From Massilibacillus massiliensis (lineage in GTDB: Bacteria; Bacillota; Negativicutes; FLKF01): a stretch of DNA of 64,000 nucleotides. The stretch lies in NCBI RefSeq assembly GCF_900086705.1, contig NZ_LT575483.1, positions 3,167,516 to 3,231,515 on the forward strand, given 5' to 3'. The notes under the pieces are model-generated. The model saw only the letters and a list, made by a program, of their open reading frames with translations. It was not told the origin of the DNA and made no database searches. A program made the translations under genes and the position numbers. How positions within the stretch are numbered: position 1 is the first letter of the stretch; every line of letters starts with the position of its first letter. Positions 28,239 through 38,009 of the stretch are shown here, piece after piece.

Positions 28239-29603
28239 ATGACAATACCAAAAGATTCAAATGGGCAGACAAATTCTATTAATCAAGTTCGTTATGGTTG
28301 TGCGCTTGGGGCTCTACACAGTGTCGTTGCGATTCCAGGGGCAATGCCAATTGCCCACTGCGGGCCTGGTTGTGTAGATAAGCAATATTCGAGTCTTGCT
28401 TTTTATAATGGGTTTCAAGGCGGCGGTTATGCTGGTGGTGCAGTCACGCCAAGTTCCAATCTTGGCGAAAATGAAGTCATATTTGGCGGTGAAAAGCGAT
28501 TAGAAAATTTAATTAAAGCGAGTCTGAAAATTATGGAGGCGGAATTGTTTGTTGTATTAAATGGCTGCATTGGTGAAATTGTAGGCGATGATGTGAGTGA
28601 GGTGGTCAGTCAATTTCAAGCCGATGATGTTCCAATTGTATATGCTGAAACCGGCGGATTTAAGGGCAGTAATTTTATTGGGCACGAAATTATTGTTGAA
28701 GCAATTATTGAGCAATATGTTGATAAATATGCGCTGCATAAAGATAAAAAAGAAAAAGGACTCATCAATGTATGGAGTGAGCTTCCATTTCAAAATACAT
28801 TTTGGCGTGGTGATCTGATTGAGCTGAAGAGAATTTTAGAAGGTGCGGGGTTTCGTGTCAATATTTTATTTGGCCATAGCTCCGGTGGTGTTAAGGAATG
28901 GAAAACAATCCCGAATGCACAATTTAATTTAGTAGTTTCTCCTTGGCTGGGGTTAAAAACGGCAAAATATTTAGAAGAAAAATATCAACAACCGTATTTA
29001 CATATTCCTGTTTTACCAATTGGCGCAAAACAAACCGCTGAGTTTATTCGAGAAGTTGTAATATTTGCAGGGCTTGATGACGTACGTGCCGCTCAGTTTA
29101 TTCAACAGGAAGAGAAAACATATTATGATTACTTGGAACATTTTACTGATTTTTATGCCGAATATTGGTGGGGGCTTCCTGCAACTTATGCAGTAGTGGG
29201 TGATAGTGCATATAATCTGGCCTTAAATAAATTTTTAGTCAATCAGCTGGGGCTAATTCCTAAAAAACAAATTATTACCGATAATGCACCGCAAAAATAT
29301 CGTGAAGAAATTGCCCGGCAATATGAAAAAATTGCCAGTGACGTATCTACTACGGTCGATTTTGTTGAAGATGGCTATATTGTTGGAGAGATTCTCCGTA
29401 AAACTGATTTTGGACATAAGCCACCGATTATTTTCGGGACGACTTGGGAAAGAGATACGGCAAGAGATTTAAAAGGGCATATTGTAGAAGTTGGTTTTCC
29501 GGCGTCTTATGAAGTGGTGATGAATAGAAGTTATATCGGGTATTATGGTGCATTAACATTAATTGAAAAAATATTTACAACAGCAATTAGTAAAAGCGCG
29601 TAA
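28239..29603 (+). CDS. Nitrogenase component-1 K-like subunit, pair A
   Basis: Beta (K) type subunit of the same family, partner of the preceding D-like protein. P-cluster cysteines are present: C21 (RYGCALGA), C45 (CGPGC) and C110 (NGCIGEIVGDD). The VIFGGEKRL segment matches the NifK AVFGG motif. ATG at 28239 chosen with AGGAGG 9 nt upstream; an in-frame extension into the preceding gene is unsupported. About 454 residues, shorter than NifK because the long NifK N-terminal arm is missing, as in nitrogenase-like proteins. It ends about 70 bp before the lipoprotein gene of the ABC importer. Confidence 0.85.
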   Translation: MTIPKDSNGQTNSINQVRYGCALGALHSVVAIPGAMPIAHCGPGCVDKQYSSLAFYNGFQGGGYAGGAVTPSSNLGENEVIFGGEKRLENLIKASLKIMEAELFVVLNGCIGEIVGDDVSEVVSQFQADDVPIVYAETGGFKGSNFIGHEIIVEAIIEQYVDKYALHKDKKEKGLINVWSELPFQNTFWRGDLIELKRILEGAGFRVNILFGHSSGGVKEWKTIPNAQFNLVVSPWLGLKTAKYLEEKYQQPYLHIPVLPIGAKQTAEFIREVVIFAGLDDVRAAQFIQQEEKTYYDYLEHFTDFYAEYWWGLPATYAVVGDSAYNLALNKFLVNQLGLIPKKQIITDNAPQKYREEIARQYEKIASDVSTTVDFVEDGYIVGEILRKTDFGHKPPIIFGTTWERDTARDLKGHIVEVGFPASYEVVMNRSYIGYYGALTLIEKIFTTAISKSA

Positions 29604-29671
29604 GAAAGTCATACCTTGCAATAAAAATGACGACAAATACGCGTTAAATAAGTAAGCAGGAGAGAGCGCAT

Positions 29672-30739
29672 ATGAAAAAAATGAATAAATGGTGTGTTTT
29701 TTTATTAGTTTCCGTTGCAAGTCTTTTACTTATAACGGGGTGTGGCTCAAATGTAACAACAGGGAATAAAGAATTGAAGAAGATTGAAATTGCCGCAGGT
29801 AATAATTCAGTTGCACATGTATTGGCATTTTTGCCAAAAGCGGCAGGTTTTTATGAAGAGGAAGGCTTGGACGTAAATATTAATATTTCTAATAATAATG
29901 CGGATTCTTTTAGTGCACTTACCTCAGGAAAAGTGCTGGCGGCAGGAGGTGGATCAACAGCACCGCTGAACTTGATTGAAGATGGCAATGATCTCATGTT
30001 AATTGGCGGACTGATGACAGAAGGTGCAGCTTTATTTACCTTACCTGAGAGAGTCGATGAGTGGAAAAACATTACGCCCGAAGGAATTAAGGGCAAAAAA
30101 ATCGGGGTGACGAGAGCGCAGAGTGGGGACATTGCTTTTAGGGCAGCACTGGCTAAGCAAGGCATTGACTTAAAAACGGTAGAATTTGTCGAGCTTGGAT
30201 CTTGTCCGACCATTATTGAAGCGATAAAAAAAGGCATGATCGATGCGGGGATCGTGTTTATGACTTTTCGTGAAACTGCAGAAGAACAAGGTTTGAAAGT
30301 GGCGAAGCACATTGATGACGTTGCGCCAGGTTTTATCTGCTGCCGTTTGACAACAACGAAAAAGATGTTGTCAGATCATAGGACAGATTTTGTGAAATTG
30401 ATGAGGGCGCAGATTAAAGCGTATCGGTTATATAAAACAGATCCAGAAAAAACACTTGACTATGCTAAGAAATTCGTTGAAATTGATGAAAAAATATTGC
30501 GCAGTCAATTGTATGAATATGGACATTTAGGGCTCAATCCAAATCCGGCAAAAAGTAAAATTGAAGATTTTTATAAAGGGATGAAATTGATTGGCTATGT
30601 GGAAGGTAAAAAAAATATAGATGACTATATTGATACTTCGCTCTTTGAAGAAGCCTTGAATTCTTTGTTAAAGGAAGAACCAGACGATGCAACCTTTTTG
30701 GAGTTAAAAAAGGATTTTGAAGAAACGCAAAAGTCGTAA
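29672..30739 (+). CDS. ABC transporter substrate-binding lipoprotein, sulfonate/nitrate/taurine type
   Basis: Periplasmic-binding-protein type 2 (NMT1/SsuA/TauA-like). Lipoprotein signal ends LLITGCGSN (lipidated Cys near residue 24). The mature N-terminus has the family start KKIEIAAGNNSVAHVLAFLPKAAG, then FYEEEGLDVNI, ALTSGKVLAAGGGSTAP, and GIKGKKIGVTRAQSGD. Length 355. Followed by its ATPase and permease genes. Located between nitrogenase-like pairs A and B, which suggests it delivers their organosulfur substrate (inference). Ligand cannot be read from sequence; taurine/sulfonate binding is typical of the family. Confidence 0.88.
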   Translation: MKKMNKWCVFLLVSVASLLLITGCGSNVTTGNKELKKIEIAAGNNSVAHVLAFLPKAAGFYEEEGLDVNINISNNNADSFSALTSGKVLAAGGGSTAPLNLIEDGNDLMLIGGLMTEGAALFTLPERVDEWKNITPEGIKGKKIGVTRAQSGDIAFRAALAKQGIDLKTVEFVELGSCPTIIEAIKKGMIDAGIVFMTFRETAEEQGLKVAKHIDDVAPGFICCRLTTTKKMLSDHRTDFVKLMRAQIKAYRLYKTDPEKTLDYAKKFVEIDEKILRSQLYEYGHLGLNPNPAKSKIEDFYKGMKLIGYVEGKKNIDDYIDTSLFEEALNSLLKEEPDDATFLELKKDFEETQKS

Positions 30740-30772
30740 ATCAATAGATTGATAGTTTAGGCGGGGTGGGGC

Positions 30773-31573
30773 ATGAGTAAGATTCAATTAAACCATGTGT
30801 CATTGGAGTATCGGGATAATGGCAACGTATTCCATGCATTGGAGGATCTGGATTTTTCAGTCGAAGCAGGTGAGTTTGTCAGCGTGATAGGTTCAAGTGG
30901 GTGCGGAAAAAGTACAACGCTTAGTGTGTTGGCAGGCTTGAAAAATCCCACCAGAGGAACGTTGCTTATTGATGGTAAAAAATCTGTCGGGACAGGAAAA
31001 AATCGAGGTGTTGTGTTTCAACATTATTCCTTATTTCCTTGGATGACATCGAAAAAAAACGTAAGTTTTGGTATACAGCAAGCGCAAAATGAATTAGGCA
31101 GACACGAAATTGAACAGATTGCAAATAAATATCTGAAAAGAGTAGGACTGGAGGGGGTTGAAAATAAGTATCCTTATCAGTTGTCAGGTGGTATGCAGCA
31201 AAGGGTTGCGATTGCAAGAACGTTGGCGATGCAGCCAGAAATTCTTTTGATGGATGAACCATTTGGGGCTGTCGATGCAAAAAATAAAATTGTTTTGCAG
31301 GAGCTTTTATTAGAACTGCTGCAAAAGGATGAGGAGAAGAAGACGATTATATTTGTTACGCATGATGTTGACGAAGCAATTCTTCTATCTGACAGAGTGC
31401 TGTTTATGAACAATAAAAAAATTATGGAAGAGATTCTGATTCCGTTTAGCCGCCCGAGGCAAAGGGAGAATATTTTTAATACAGCAGAATATAGCGAACT
31501 TAGAAAAAAAATTATGGGACTTTTTTATCAAGTGGTGAAAGAGAATATCGGCGGTGACGAGGTGATCATATGA
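30773..31573 (+). CDS. ABC transporter ATPase, SsuB/TauB type
   Basis: Cytoplasmic ATPase of the importer. Walker [10 protein letters not shown] near residue 42, Q-loop QHYSLFPWM, signature LSGGMQQR near residue 138, Walker [12 protein letters not shown] near residue 160, and switch His VTHDVDEAI. Length 266. Overlaps the permease start by 4 nt (ATGA). The Q-loop FPWM sequence is typical of the nitrate/sulfonate/taurine class. Confidence 0.92.
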   Translation: MSKIQLNHVSLEYRDNGNVFHALEDLDFSVEAGEFVSVIGSSGCGKSTTLSVLAGLKNPTRGTLLIDGKKSVGTGKNRGVVFQHYSLFPWMTSKKNVSFGIQQAQNELGRHEIEQIANKYLKRVGLEGVENKYPYQLSGGMQQRVAIARTLAMQPEILLMDEPFGAVDAKNKIVLQELLLELLQKDEEKKTIIFVTHDVDEAILLSDRVLFMNNKKIMEEILIPFSRPRQRENIFNTAEYSELRKKIMGLFYQVVKENIGGDEVII

Positions 31574-32514
31574 GATCGTTGTTTCAAGCGCCTCAATTTA
31601 CAAAGTTTGTACAGTTTAGATCAGGCGTTTCTCCAATCACTCGTTTGGCACCGCATGTTTTATTTTTTATTGTTGTAAGTTTAATTTTTATGCCTTCGAT
31701 TCCAGAAATAAAAAATAAATGGGTTCTGTTTGGTGTGGTCATGGTGATTGAAATCGTACTTTTCATAAAGCATAAATCAAAAGCGGCGCATGACATTGTA
31801 TTCTTTATATTTGCTTTTCTTGCTTTCTGGGAGTTCAGTACGACCAAGATACCAAATTCAAATCTTATGTTATATCCTGTGCCGGAAAATGTATTTGCTA
31901 TTTATTTTTCCGATTGGCGAAAAATTATTACGGGCATCGGGAGTTCCATGTATTTATTGCTGACCGGTTTTTTATCGGCGTTGTTTTTAGGCGTTGTATT
32001 CGGCATGATTGCAGGATGGTTTAACAGAATACGTGAAGCAGTATTTCCTGTAGCAAAAGTAATCAGTCCAATTCCACCCATTATTTATACACCTTATGCT
32101 GTTGCACTGCTGCCTAGCTTTCAGCTGGCATCCATATTTGTTATTTTCAGCAGTATTTTTTGGTCTGTATTTATTAGCATGATTTTAAGTGTTTCTAGTA
32201 TCGATAAAAAAATATTAGAATCGGCAAAAACATTAAATGTTAAATCGACAACCATGCTATGGGATATCTTGTTTCCTTATTGCCTGCCGCAAGTATTGAA
32301 AGGCTTGCCGATTTGTATAGCCAATGCTTTTATGGTATTGACAGCAGCCGAAATGATTGGTGCTACTTCCGGACTTGGGTGGTTTGTCAAATACTATTCG
32401 GATTTTTCGGATTATACAAGAGTTGTTGCAGGTATTATCTTAATCGGATTTGTTGTATCCATGATAAATTTATGTATTGCATCTATTGAAAAGAAGATCA
32501 TTCGTTGGAAGTAA
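31570..32514 (+). CDS. ABC transporter permease, SsuC/TauC type
   Basis: Inner-membrane component with the binding-protein-dependent transport signature (EAA-like loop [31 protein letters not shown] near residues 215-245, broken by the ATPase coupling helix). 314 residues, longer than the usual 250-260. The extra part is N-terminal, with two to three hydrophobic segments before the conserved core at about residue 110. Completes the importer. About 36 bp separate it from the D-like subunit of pair B. Confidence 0.9.
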   Translation: MRSLFQAPQFTKFVQFRSGVSPITRLAPHVLFFIVVSLIFMPSIPEIKNKWVLFGVVMVIEIVLFIKHKSKAAHDIVFFIFAFLAFWEFSTTKIPNSNLMLYPVPENVFAIYFSDWRKIITGIGSSMYLLLTGFLSALFLGVVFGMIAGWFNRIREAVFPVAKVISPIPPIIYTPYAVALLPSFQLASIFVIFSSIFWSVFISMILSVSSIDKKILESAKTLNVKSTTMLWDILFPYCLPQVLKGLPICIANAFMVLTAAEMIGATSGLGWFVKYYSDFSDYTRVVAGIILIGFVVSMINLCIASIEKKIIRWK

Positions 32515-32550
32515 GAAAGAGAAATTTCGAACTAAAGGAGCGCTGCGTAT

Positions 32551-34020
32551 ATGGGAATATTCAAGGAATCAACAGAAGTCGAGGTCAGAGAGAGACGATT
32601 GCATTCAACACTTTCCTATCAAGGGGATGCCTATGATTTACATGAAAAATCTAAGCGAAAAGAACTTGGCTGTAAAGTTAGATATTATGGTCAATGCGGT
32701 GACTGTGCGGAGGGCTGTGCAGAAACCATTACGTATCATGTAATTGGTTCCGCAGTCGTGAGTCATGCACCGGTTGGCTGTAGTGTGAATGTTTCCAACC
32801 ATCATATCTTAGGGCGCGCCGTATCTAGTGCACGTGGGCTTCCAATGCATAAAGTGCATATGATCAGCAGTAATATTCAGGAGAAAGATACTGTATATGG
32901 TGCGGCAGAAAAGTTGAAAACGGCAATTTATGAAGCAGATAAACGATTTAAACCAAAACTGATTTTTATTCAAGCATCTTGTGCATCCGGTATTATCGGT
33001 GAAGATCTAGAAAGTATTGCAAGTGAAACCGAAGAGGAATTAGGGTATCCTATTGTTCCCGTGTATTGTGAAGGCTTTAAATCAAAAATATGGTCGACGG
33101 GGTTTGATGCGGCATTTCATGGAATTTTGCGACGCATGATAAAAGAGCCGAAGCAAAAGCAAAAGGATCTTGTGAATATCTTCAATTTTGAAGGCTCGGA
33201 TTTATTTATTCCATTCTTAAAAAAGCTAAATTTACGGGTGAATTATCTTATTCCGCTGGCAACGATCGAACAAATTGAGACACTTACAGAGGCCGCATGT
33301 ACAGCACATATTTGTGAAACGCTGGCCACCTATATTGCTTCGGCGTTAGAAGAAAAATACGGTATTCCGGAAGTAAAGGTACCGCCTCCTTTTGGAATAG
33401 ATTGGACGGATGAATGGCTGAGAGAAATTGCTAGATTTACCGATAGGGAGGCTTTGGCGGAGCAAGTCATTAAAGCAGAACACGCTAAAATAGCACCTGA
33501 ACTCAAAGAACTTAGAGAAAAGCTGAAAGGCAAAAAAGTGTATGTCCTTTCAGGTGATTCTTTCGCACATAATATTGCCAATATTGCAAAGGATTTGGGG
33601 CTCGCACTTGCAGGGGTCAATACACTGCATCATGATTTGCATACCGATAATCCGCTACAGGCAAATACGCTGGAAGCGTTGATTCAGAGTAATGGCAATA
33701 TAGAAAATTTCACTGTCTGCAACAAGCAGCCCTATCAAATGATTAAAATCTTAAAGAGGATTCAACCGGATTTGCTTATCGTACGGCATATGAATCTGAC
33801 ATCACTTGGTACAAAATTGGGGATTCCGACCTTATTCGAAGGCGATGCCAATTATAGTATCGGTTATGATGGTGTCGTGAAAATGGGACGGAGATTTTAC
33901 GAAGCACTGCAAACAAAAAAATTAGTTGAAACGATTGCAGCGCATACGAAACTTCCTTATTCTGATTGGTGGCTGAGTCAGGAAGATCCATTTTATTTTG
34001 AAAGAGGAGAGAAATTGTGA
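32551..34020 (+). CDS. Nitrogenase component-1 D-like subunit, pair B
   Basis: Alpha-type subunit, clearly a paralogue of the pair A D-like protein: similar N-terminus (VEVRERRLHST... versus VESREHRLGT...), SHAPVGC, QASCASGIIGED, VYCEGFKSKIWSTGFDA. P-cluster positions are C52, C77 and C144; the cofactor-ligand cysteine equivalent is C255 (HICETLATYI). The His442 region reads FEGDANYSIGYDG, with no His. A Cys-rich insert (C41, C49, C52, C56) precedes the first P-cluster position. 489 residues. Overlaps the GTG of its K-like partner by 4 nt, so they are coupled. Confidence 0.85.
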   Translation: MGIFKESTEVEVRERRLHSTLSYQGDAYDLHEKSKRKELGCKVRYYGQCGDCAEGCAETITYHVIGSAVVSHAPVGCSVNVSNHHILGRAVSSARGLPMHKVHMISSNIQEKDTVYGAAEKLKTAIYEADKRFKPKLIFIQASCASGIIGEDLESIASETEEELGYPIVPVYCEGFKSKIWSTGFDAAFHGILRRMIKEPKQKQKDLVNIFNFEGSDLFIPFLKKLNLRVNYLIPLATIEQIETLTEAACTAHICETLATYIASALEEKYGIPEVKVPPPFGIDWTDEWLREIARFTDREALAEQVIKAEHAKIAPELKELREKLKGKKVYVLSGDSFAHNIANIAKDLGLALAGVNTLHHDLHTDNPLQANTLEALIQSNGNIENFTVCNKQPYQMIKILKRIQPDLLIVRHMNLTSLGTKLGIPTLFEGDANYSIGYDGVVKMGRRFYEALQTKKLVETIAAHTKLPYSDWWLSQEDPFYFERGEKL

Positions 34021-35374
34021 GTACAATTATTGAACAACCGAGGTATGCCTGCGCATTAGCGGCGCAGCAAACTGTTTTGGCAATTCCAAATGCGATCCAA
34101 TCATTCATGCTGGGCCCGGCTGTTCCTCCAAGGCTTTTGGATTTGCGGCTTTTGGGGCGGGCTTTCAGGGGGAAGGTTACGCGGGAGGCTCGCATGTTTC
34201 TTGCACCAATTCCAGTGAACAAGAAGTTGTTTTTGGAGGAGAAAACAGGCTTCATGATACGATTGAAGGTGCGCTGCAGATTTTAAAGGGTGATTTATTC
34301 GTTGTGTTAACTGGCTGTACTTCGGATATTGTTGGCGATGATTCTATTGCTGTAGCAAGAGAATTTGCCAAAGAAGGATATCCTGTCGTAGGCGTAGAGA
34401 CAGCGGGATTTAAAGGCAATTCTTATTATGGGCATGAGGTTGTAGTAAATGCAATTATAGAGCAACTGATCGGCGATGTCTCGCCGCAGGTAGAAGAGAA
34501 CCTTGTGAATGTATTTTCGGTAGTGCCTTATCAAGATCCTTATTGGCGAGGCGATTTGGAAGAAATCAAAAATTTGTTAGAAAAAATAGGTCTGAAGGTT
34601 AATATTTTGTTTGGCGAATCTTCAGCGGGGATTGATGAATGGCTGCAAATTCCGCATGCGAGGTTTAATTTGCTTCTTTCTCCGTGGGTTGGATTAAGTA
34701 CGGTAAAGTTATTGGAGCAAAAATATAATACCCCGTTTTTGCATTATCCTGTATTTCCTGTTGGCGCACAGGAGTCGAGTCGTTTTTTGCGGGAAGTGGC
34801 GTCATTTGCTTCACTTGAAAAAAAGAAAGTGGAACTTGTCATTGAACGGGAAGAGAAACGCTTCTATGAGTACTTTATTTCAATTTCTGACTTTATTTCT
34901 GAATATAGAAATAATCTGCCAGTTGAGCTTTATACGGTTGCTGACAGCACATATGCGATTGGCGTAAGTAGTTTTCTTGTGAATGAACTTGGTTTTATTC
35001 CTAAAGGAATTTATGTGATTGATGATCCTGCGGAATCTATGCAGCCAATGTTGCAGAGTTTTATTTTTTCACGCAGTGATATGTTTAAAAATACATTTAA
35101 AATTGAGGCGGATGGTGGACTCATAGAAGCCGATATTCGTCAAAGGTTAGGGGGCTCCAGAAAAGCGATCATACTTGGCAGCTCATGGGAAAAATTCTTA
35201 GCAGAAGAGACGAATAATTTGTATTGTTATTTGAGTTTGCCATTAAATGAAACGGTAATTTTAAATCGTTCCTATGCGGGATATACGGGTGGGTTACGCT
35301 TAATTGAAGATCTTTATTCCAGCTTATTTAAGCGAAAAACAACGACCTCAAGAACGCAGTTATTTACAAATTAA
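34017..35374 (+). pseudogene. Nitrogenase component-1 K-like subunit, pair B, interrupted by a single-base frameshift
   Basis: The first 27 codons from the GTG at 34017 match the family start (RYACALAAQQTVLAIPNAI). The frame is then lost at 34097-34098, where one C is missing from a CCC run. Reading resumes in the +2 frame with PIIHAGPGCSSKAFGF and continues without a stop to 35374, including VVFGG, LTGCTSDIVGDD and GFKGNSYYGHE. Restoring one C gives an intact protein of 452 residues with all P-cluster cysteines. Overlaps the D-like stop and is followed 18 bp later by the second NifX-like gene. Could be a sequencing error, a recent mutation or phase variation; otherwise pair B is inactive. 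Confidence 0.85.
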
Positions 35375-35392
35375 TTGTTAGGAGATTTTTCT

Positions 35393-35773
35393 ATGACTTA
35401 TAGAATTGCAGTTACTTCATCGGATGGAGAAGCGATTGACCAGCATTTTGGGCAAGCTGAGCAATTTACAATCATTGAAATTGATGAACAAAAGAATGCT
35501 TGGAAAAAAATCGACACAAGAAGTGCCACGGTCGATAAAAATATTCTCGTTCTATGTGCTTCCTCTTGCAGCGGGCATAAGCATAATTCGATTGAAGAAT
35601 CGGTCAATCTGCTTGCGGATTGTACGTATCTTTTAACTGGTAAAATAGGAAAACATCCGTATGCTGCATTAAAAAGGGCAGGCATTACACCGCTGGAAGT
35701 ATCGTTTGATCTCCCCGCGGCAATTGAAAAACTCAATCAATATCATAAAAATTTGATAAGAAAAGGAAGATGA
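35393..35773 (+). CDS. NifX/NifB-C-terminal-like carrier domain protein (copy 2)
   Basis: Second single-domain member of the dinitrogenase cofactor biosynthesis family, with VTSSDGEAIDQHFGQAEQF at the N-terminus and NLLADCTYLLTGKIGKHPYAAL near residue 78. It differs from copy 1 by a CASSC motif near residue 58. ATG at 35393 chosen with GGAG about 8 nt upstream. 126 residues. Sits between pair B and nifH, 6 nt before the nifH ATG region, in one transcription unit. Two carriers for one NifB suggest that they serve different reductase pairs (inference). Confidence 0.83.
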   Translation: MTYRIAVTSSDGEAIDQHFGQAEQFTIIEIDEQKNAWKKIDTRSATVDKNILVLCASSCSGHKHNSIEESVNLLADCTYLLTGKIGKHPYAALKRAGITPLEVSFDLPAAIEKLNQYHKNLIRKGR

Positions 35774-36634
<861 letters not shown>

Positions 36635-36655
36635 AGCAGCTAGGAGGGCGCACAA

Positions 36656-37996
36656 ATGAGCAAATATGTAGATCGGCCGAGATTTGGCTGTGCTTTAGCG
36701 GGAGCACTGGGCGTACTTCGCGCAATTCCGCGTGCAATTCCAATCGTGCATGCTTCCACGGGATGTGCTTACAATGTGTACAACGGAACAAATGCAGGGG
36801 CTGCTTATTTAGGTGGTGGATATTGCGGAGCAACCTCAATTCCCAGCAGTAACGTATTAGAAAAAGAAATTGTATTTGGCGGCGAGCAGCGCCTGCAGGA
36901 ACAGATTGAGACAACACTTGAAATCATGGATGGTGATTTATATGTCGTTGTCACTGGGTGTATGGTGGAAATGGTAGGCGATGATGCAGAGTCGGTGGTC
37001 AAAGAATTTGCTGACGATTTGCATCCGGTAATTGCTGTGTCAACGGCAAGTTTTAAAGGGAATTCTTATTATGGTTATGATGTATTGTTAGAGGGATTGG
37101 TCAAGCAGTACGTGATAGAACAGAAGGGAAAAGATCCGAAAAAAGTAAATATTCTTGGCATCGTTCCTGGGCAGGATGTTTTATGGAAAGGAAATTTAAA
37201 AGAGATCAAACGTGTACTGCAACTGATCGGTATTAAAGCAAATACGTTTTTTGGTGAAGGCGAGACGTTAAATGAAATCCGAAATTCTGCCGACGCGAGC
37301 CTAAATATTATTCTTTCAGATGTATATGGTGCATTAACTGCGGAGGCTTATGCACAAATTCATCATATTCCGGCGGTTAGAACTGCTTTACCGGTAGGTT
37401 ATTTGCAAACTGAAAAATTTTTGCGTAAGATAGGTCAATATTTTAAAATTGATGAAAGTGTAATAGAAAGAGCACTGGAATTTGAAAAAGATACGTATTT
37501 TGATTATGTGGAAAGAATCGCCGATATTTATAATGACGTGGATTTTCAACGTTATGGTATCGTTGTATCTGATGCGAATTATGCACCAGCGGTCAGTGAA
37601 TTTATTTCAGATGAACTTGGCTGGGTACCACAGCTTACTGTAATTACAGATTTTTTGACTGAGCAACAGAAAGATAAGCTGAAAAATAGATTTGAAAATT
37701 ATGAATCGGGCTTAAAGCCAAATGTTAAATTCGATACGGATGCTTCGTCAGTGCGCCGTTATGTAAGAGAAAATTGGGAACCTGACAGCAATCAAAGATA
37801 TTATGATGCATTAGATCCGGGCATCATTTTGGGCAGTGTATTTGAAAAAGAACTTTCTGCTGAATTCAAGTATCCGCTTGTTACAATATCTTTTCCAATT
37901 ACGAACAGGGTCATTATGAATAGAGCTTATGCAGGATTTAACGGCGGAATTACGTTAATGGAAGATATATTTACTACGTTGGTAGCGGGAAGATAG
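36656..37996 (+). CDS. Nitrogenase component-1 K-like subunit, pair C
   Basis: Beta-type subunit: C12 (RFGCALAGALG), C37 (HASTGC) and C102 (TGCMVEMVGDD) match the P-cluster positions, with IVFGGEQRL and SFKGNSYYGYD motifs shared with the other K-like proteins. 446 residues. AGGAGGG lies before the ATG. Placed before its D-like partner, the reverse of pairs A and B. The C-terminal PITNRVIMNRAYAGFNGGITLMEDIF matches the family end. Function unknown; a scaffold role comparable to NifN is possible, but NifN usually lacks the full P-cluster set. Confidence 0.84.
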   Translation: MSKYVDRPRFGCALAGALGVLRAIPRAIPIVHASTGCAYNVYNGTNAGAAYLGGGYCGATSIPSSNVLEKEIVFGGEQRLQEQIETTLEIMDGDLYVVVTGCMVEMVGDDAESVVKEFADDLHPVIAVSTASFKGNSYYGYDVLLEGLVKQYVIEQKGKDPKKVNILGIVPGQDVLWKGNLKEIKRVLQLIGIKANTFFGEGETLNEIRNSADASLNIILSDVYGALTAEAYAQIHHIPAVRTALPVGYLQTEKFLRKIGQYFKIDESVIERALEFEKDTYFDYVERIADIYNDVDFQRYGIVVSDANYAPAVSEFISDELGWVPQLTVITDFLTEQQKDKLKNRFENYESGLKPNVKFDTDASSVRRYVRENWEPDSNQRYYDALDPGIILGSVFEKELSAEFKYPLVTISFPITNRVIMNRAYAGFNGGITLMEDIFTTLVAGR

Positions 37997-38009
37997 GGGG
38001 CGAATTACA

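Noticed and set aside
34304-35374. Separate truncated K-like gene starting at 34304
   Set aside because: The same frame continues upstream to 34097 with full family similarity, so this is the rest of one frameshifted gene rather than an independent gene.
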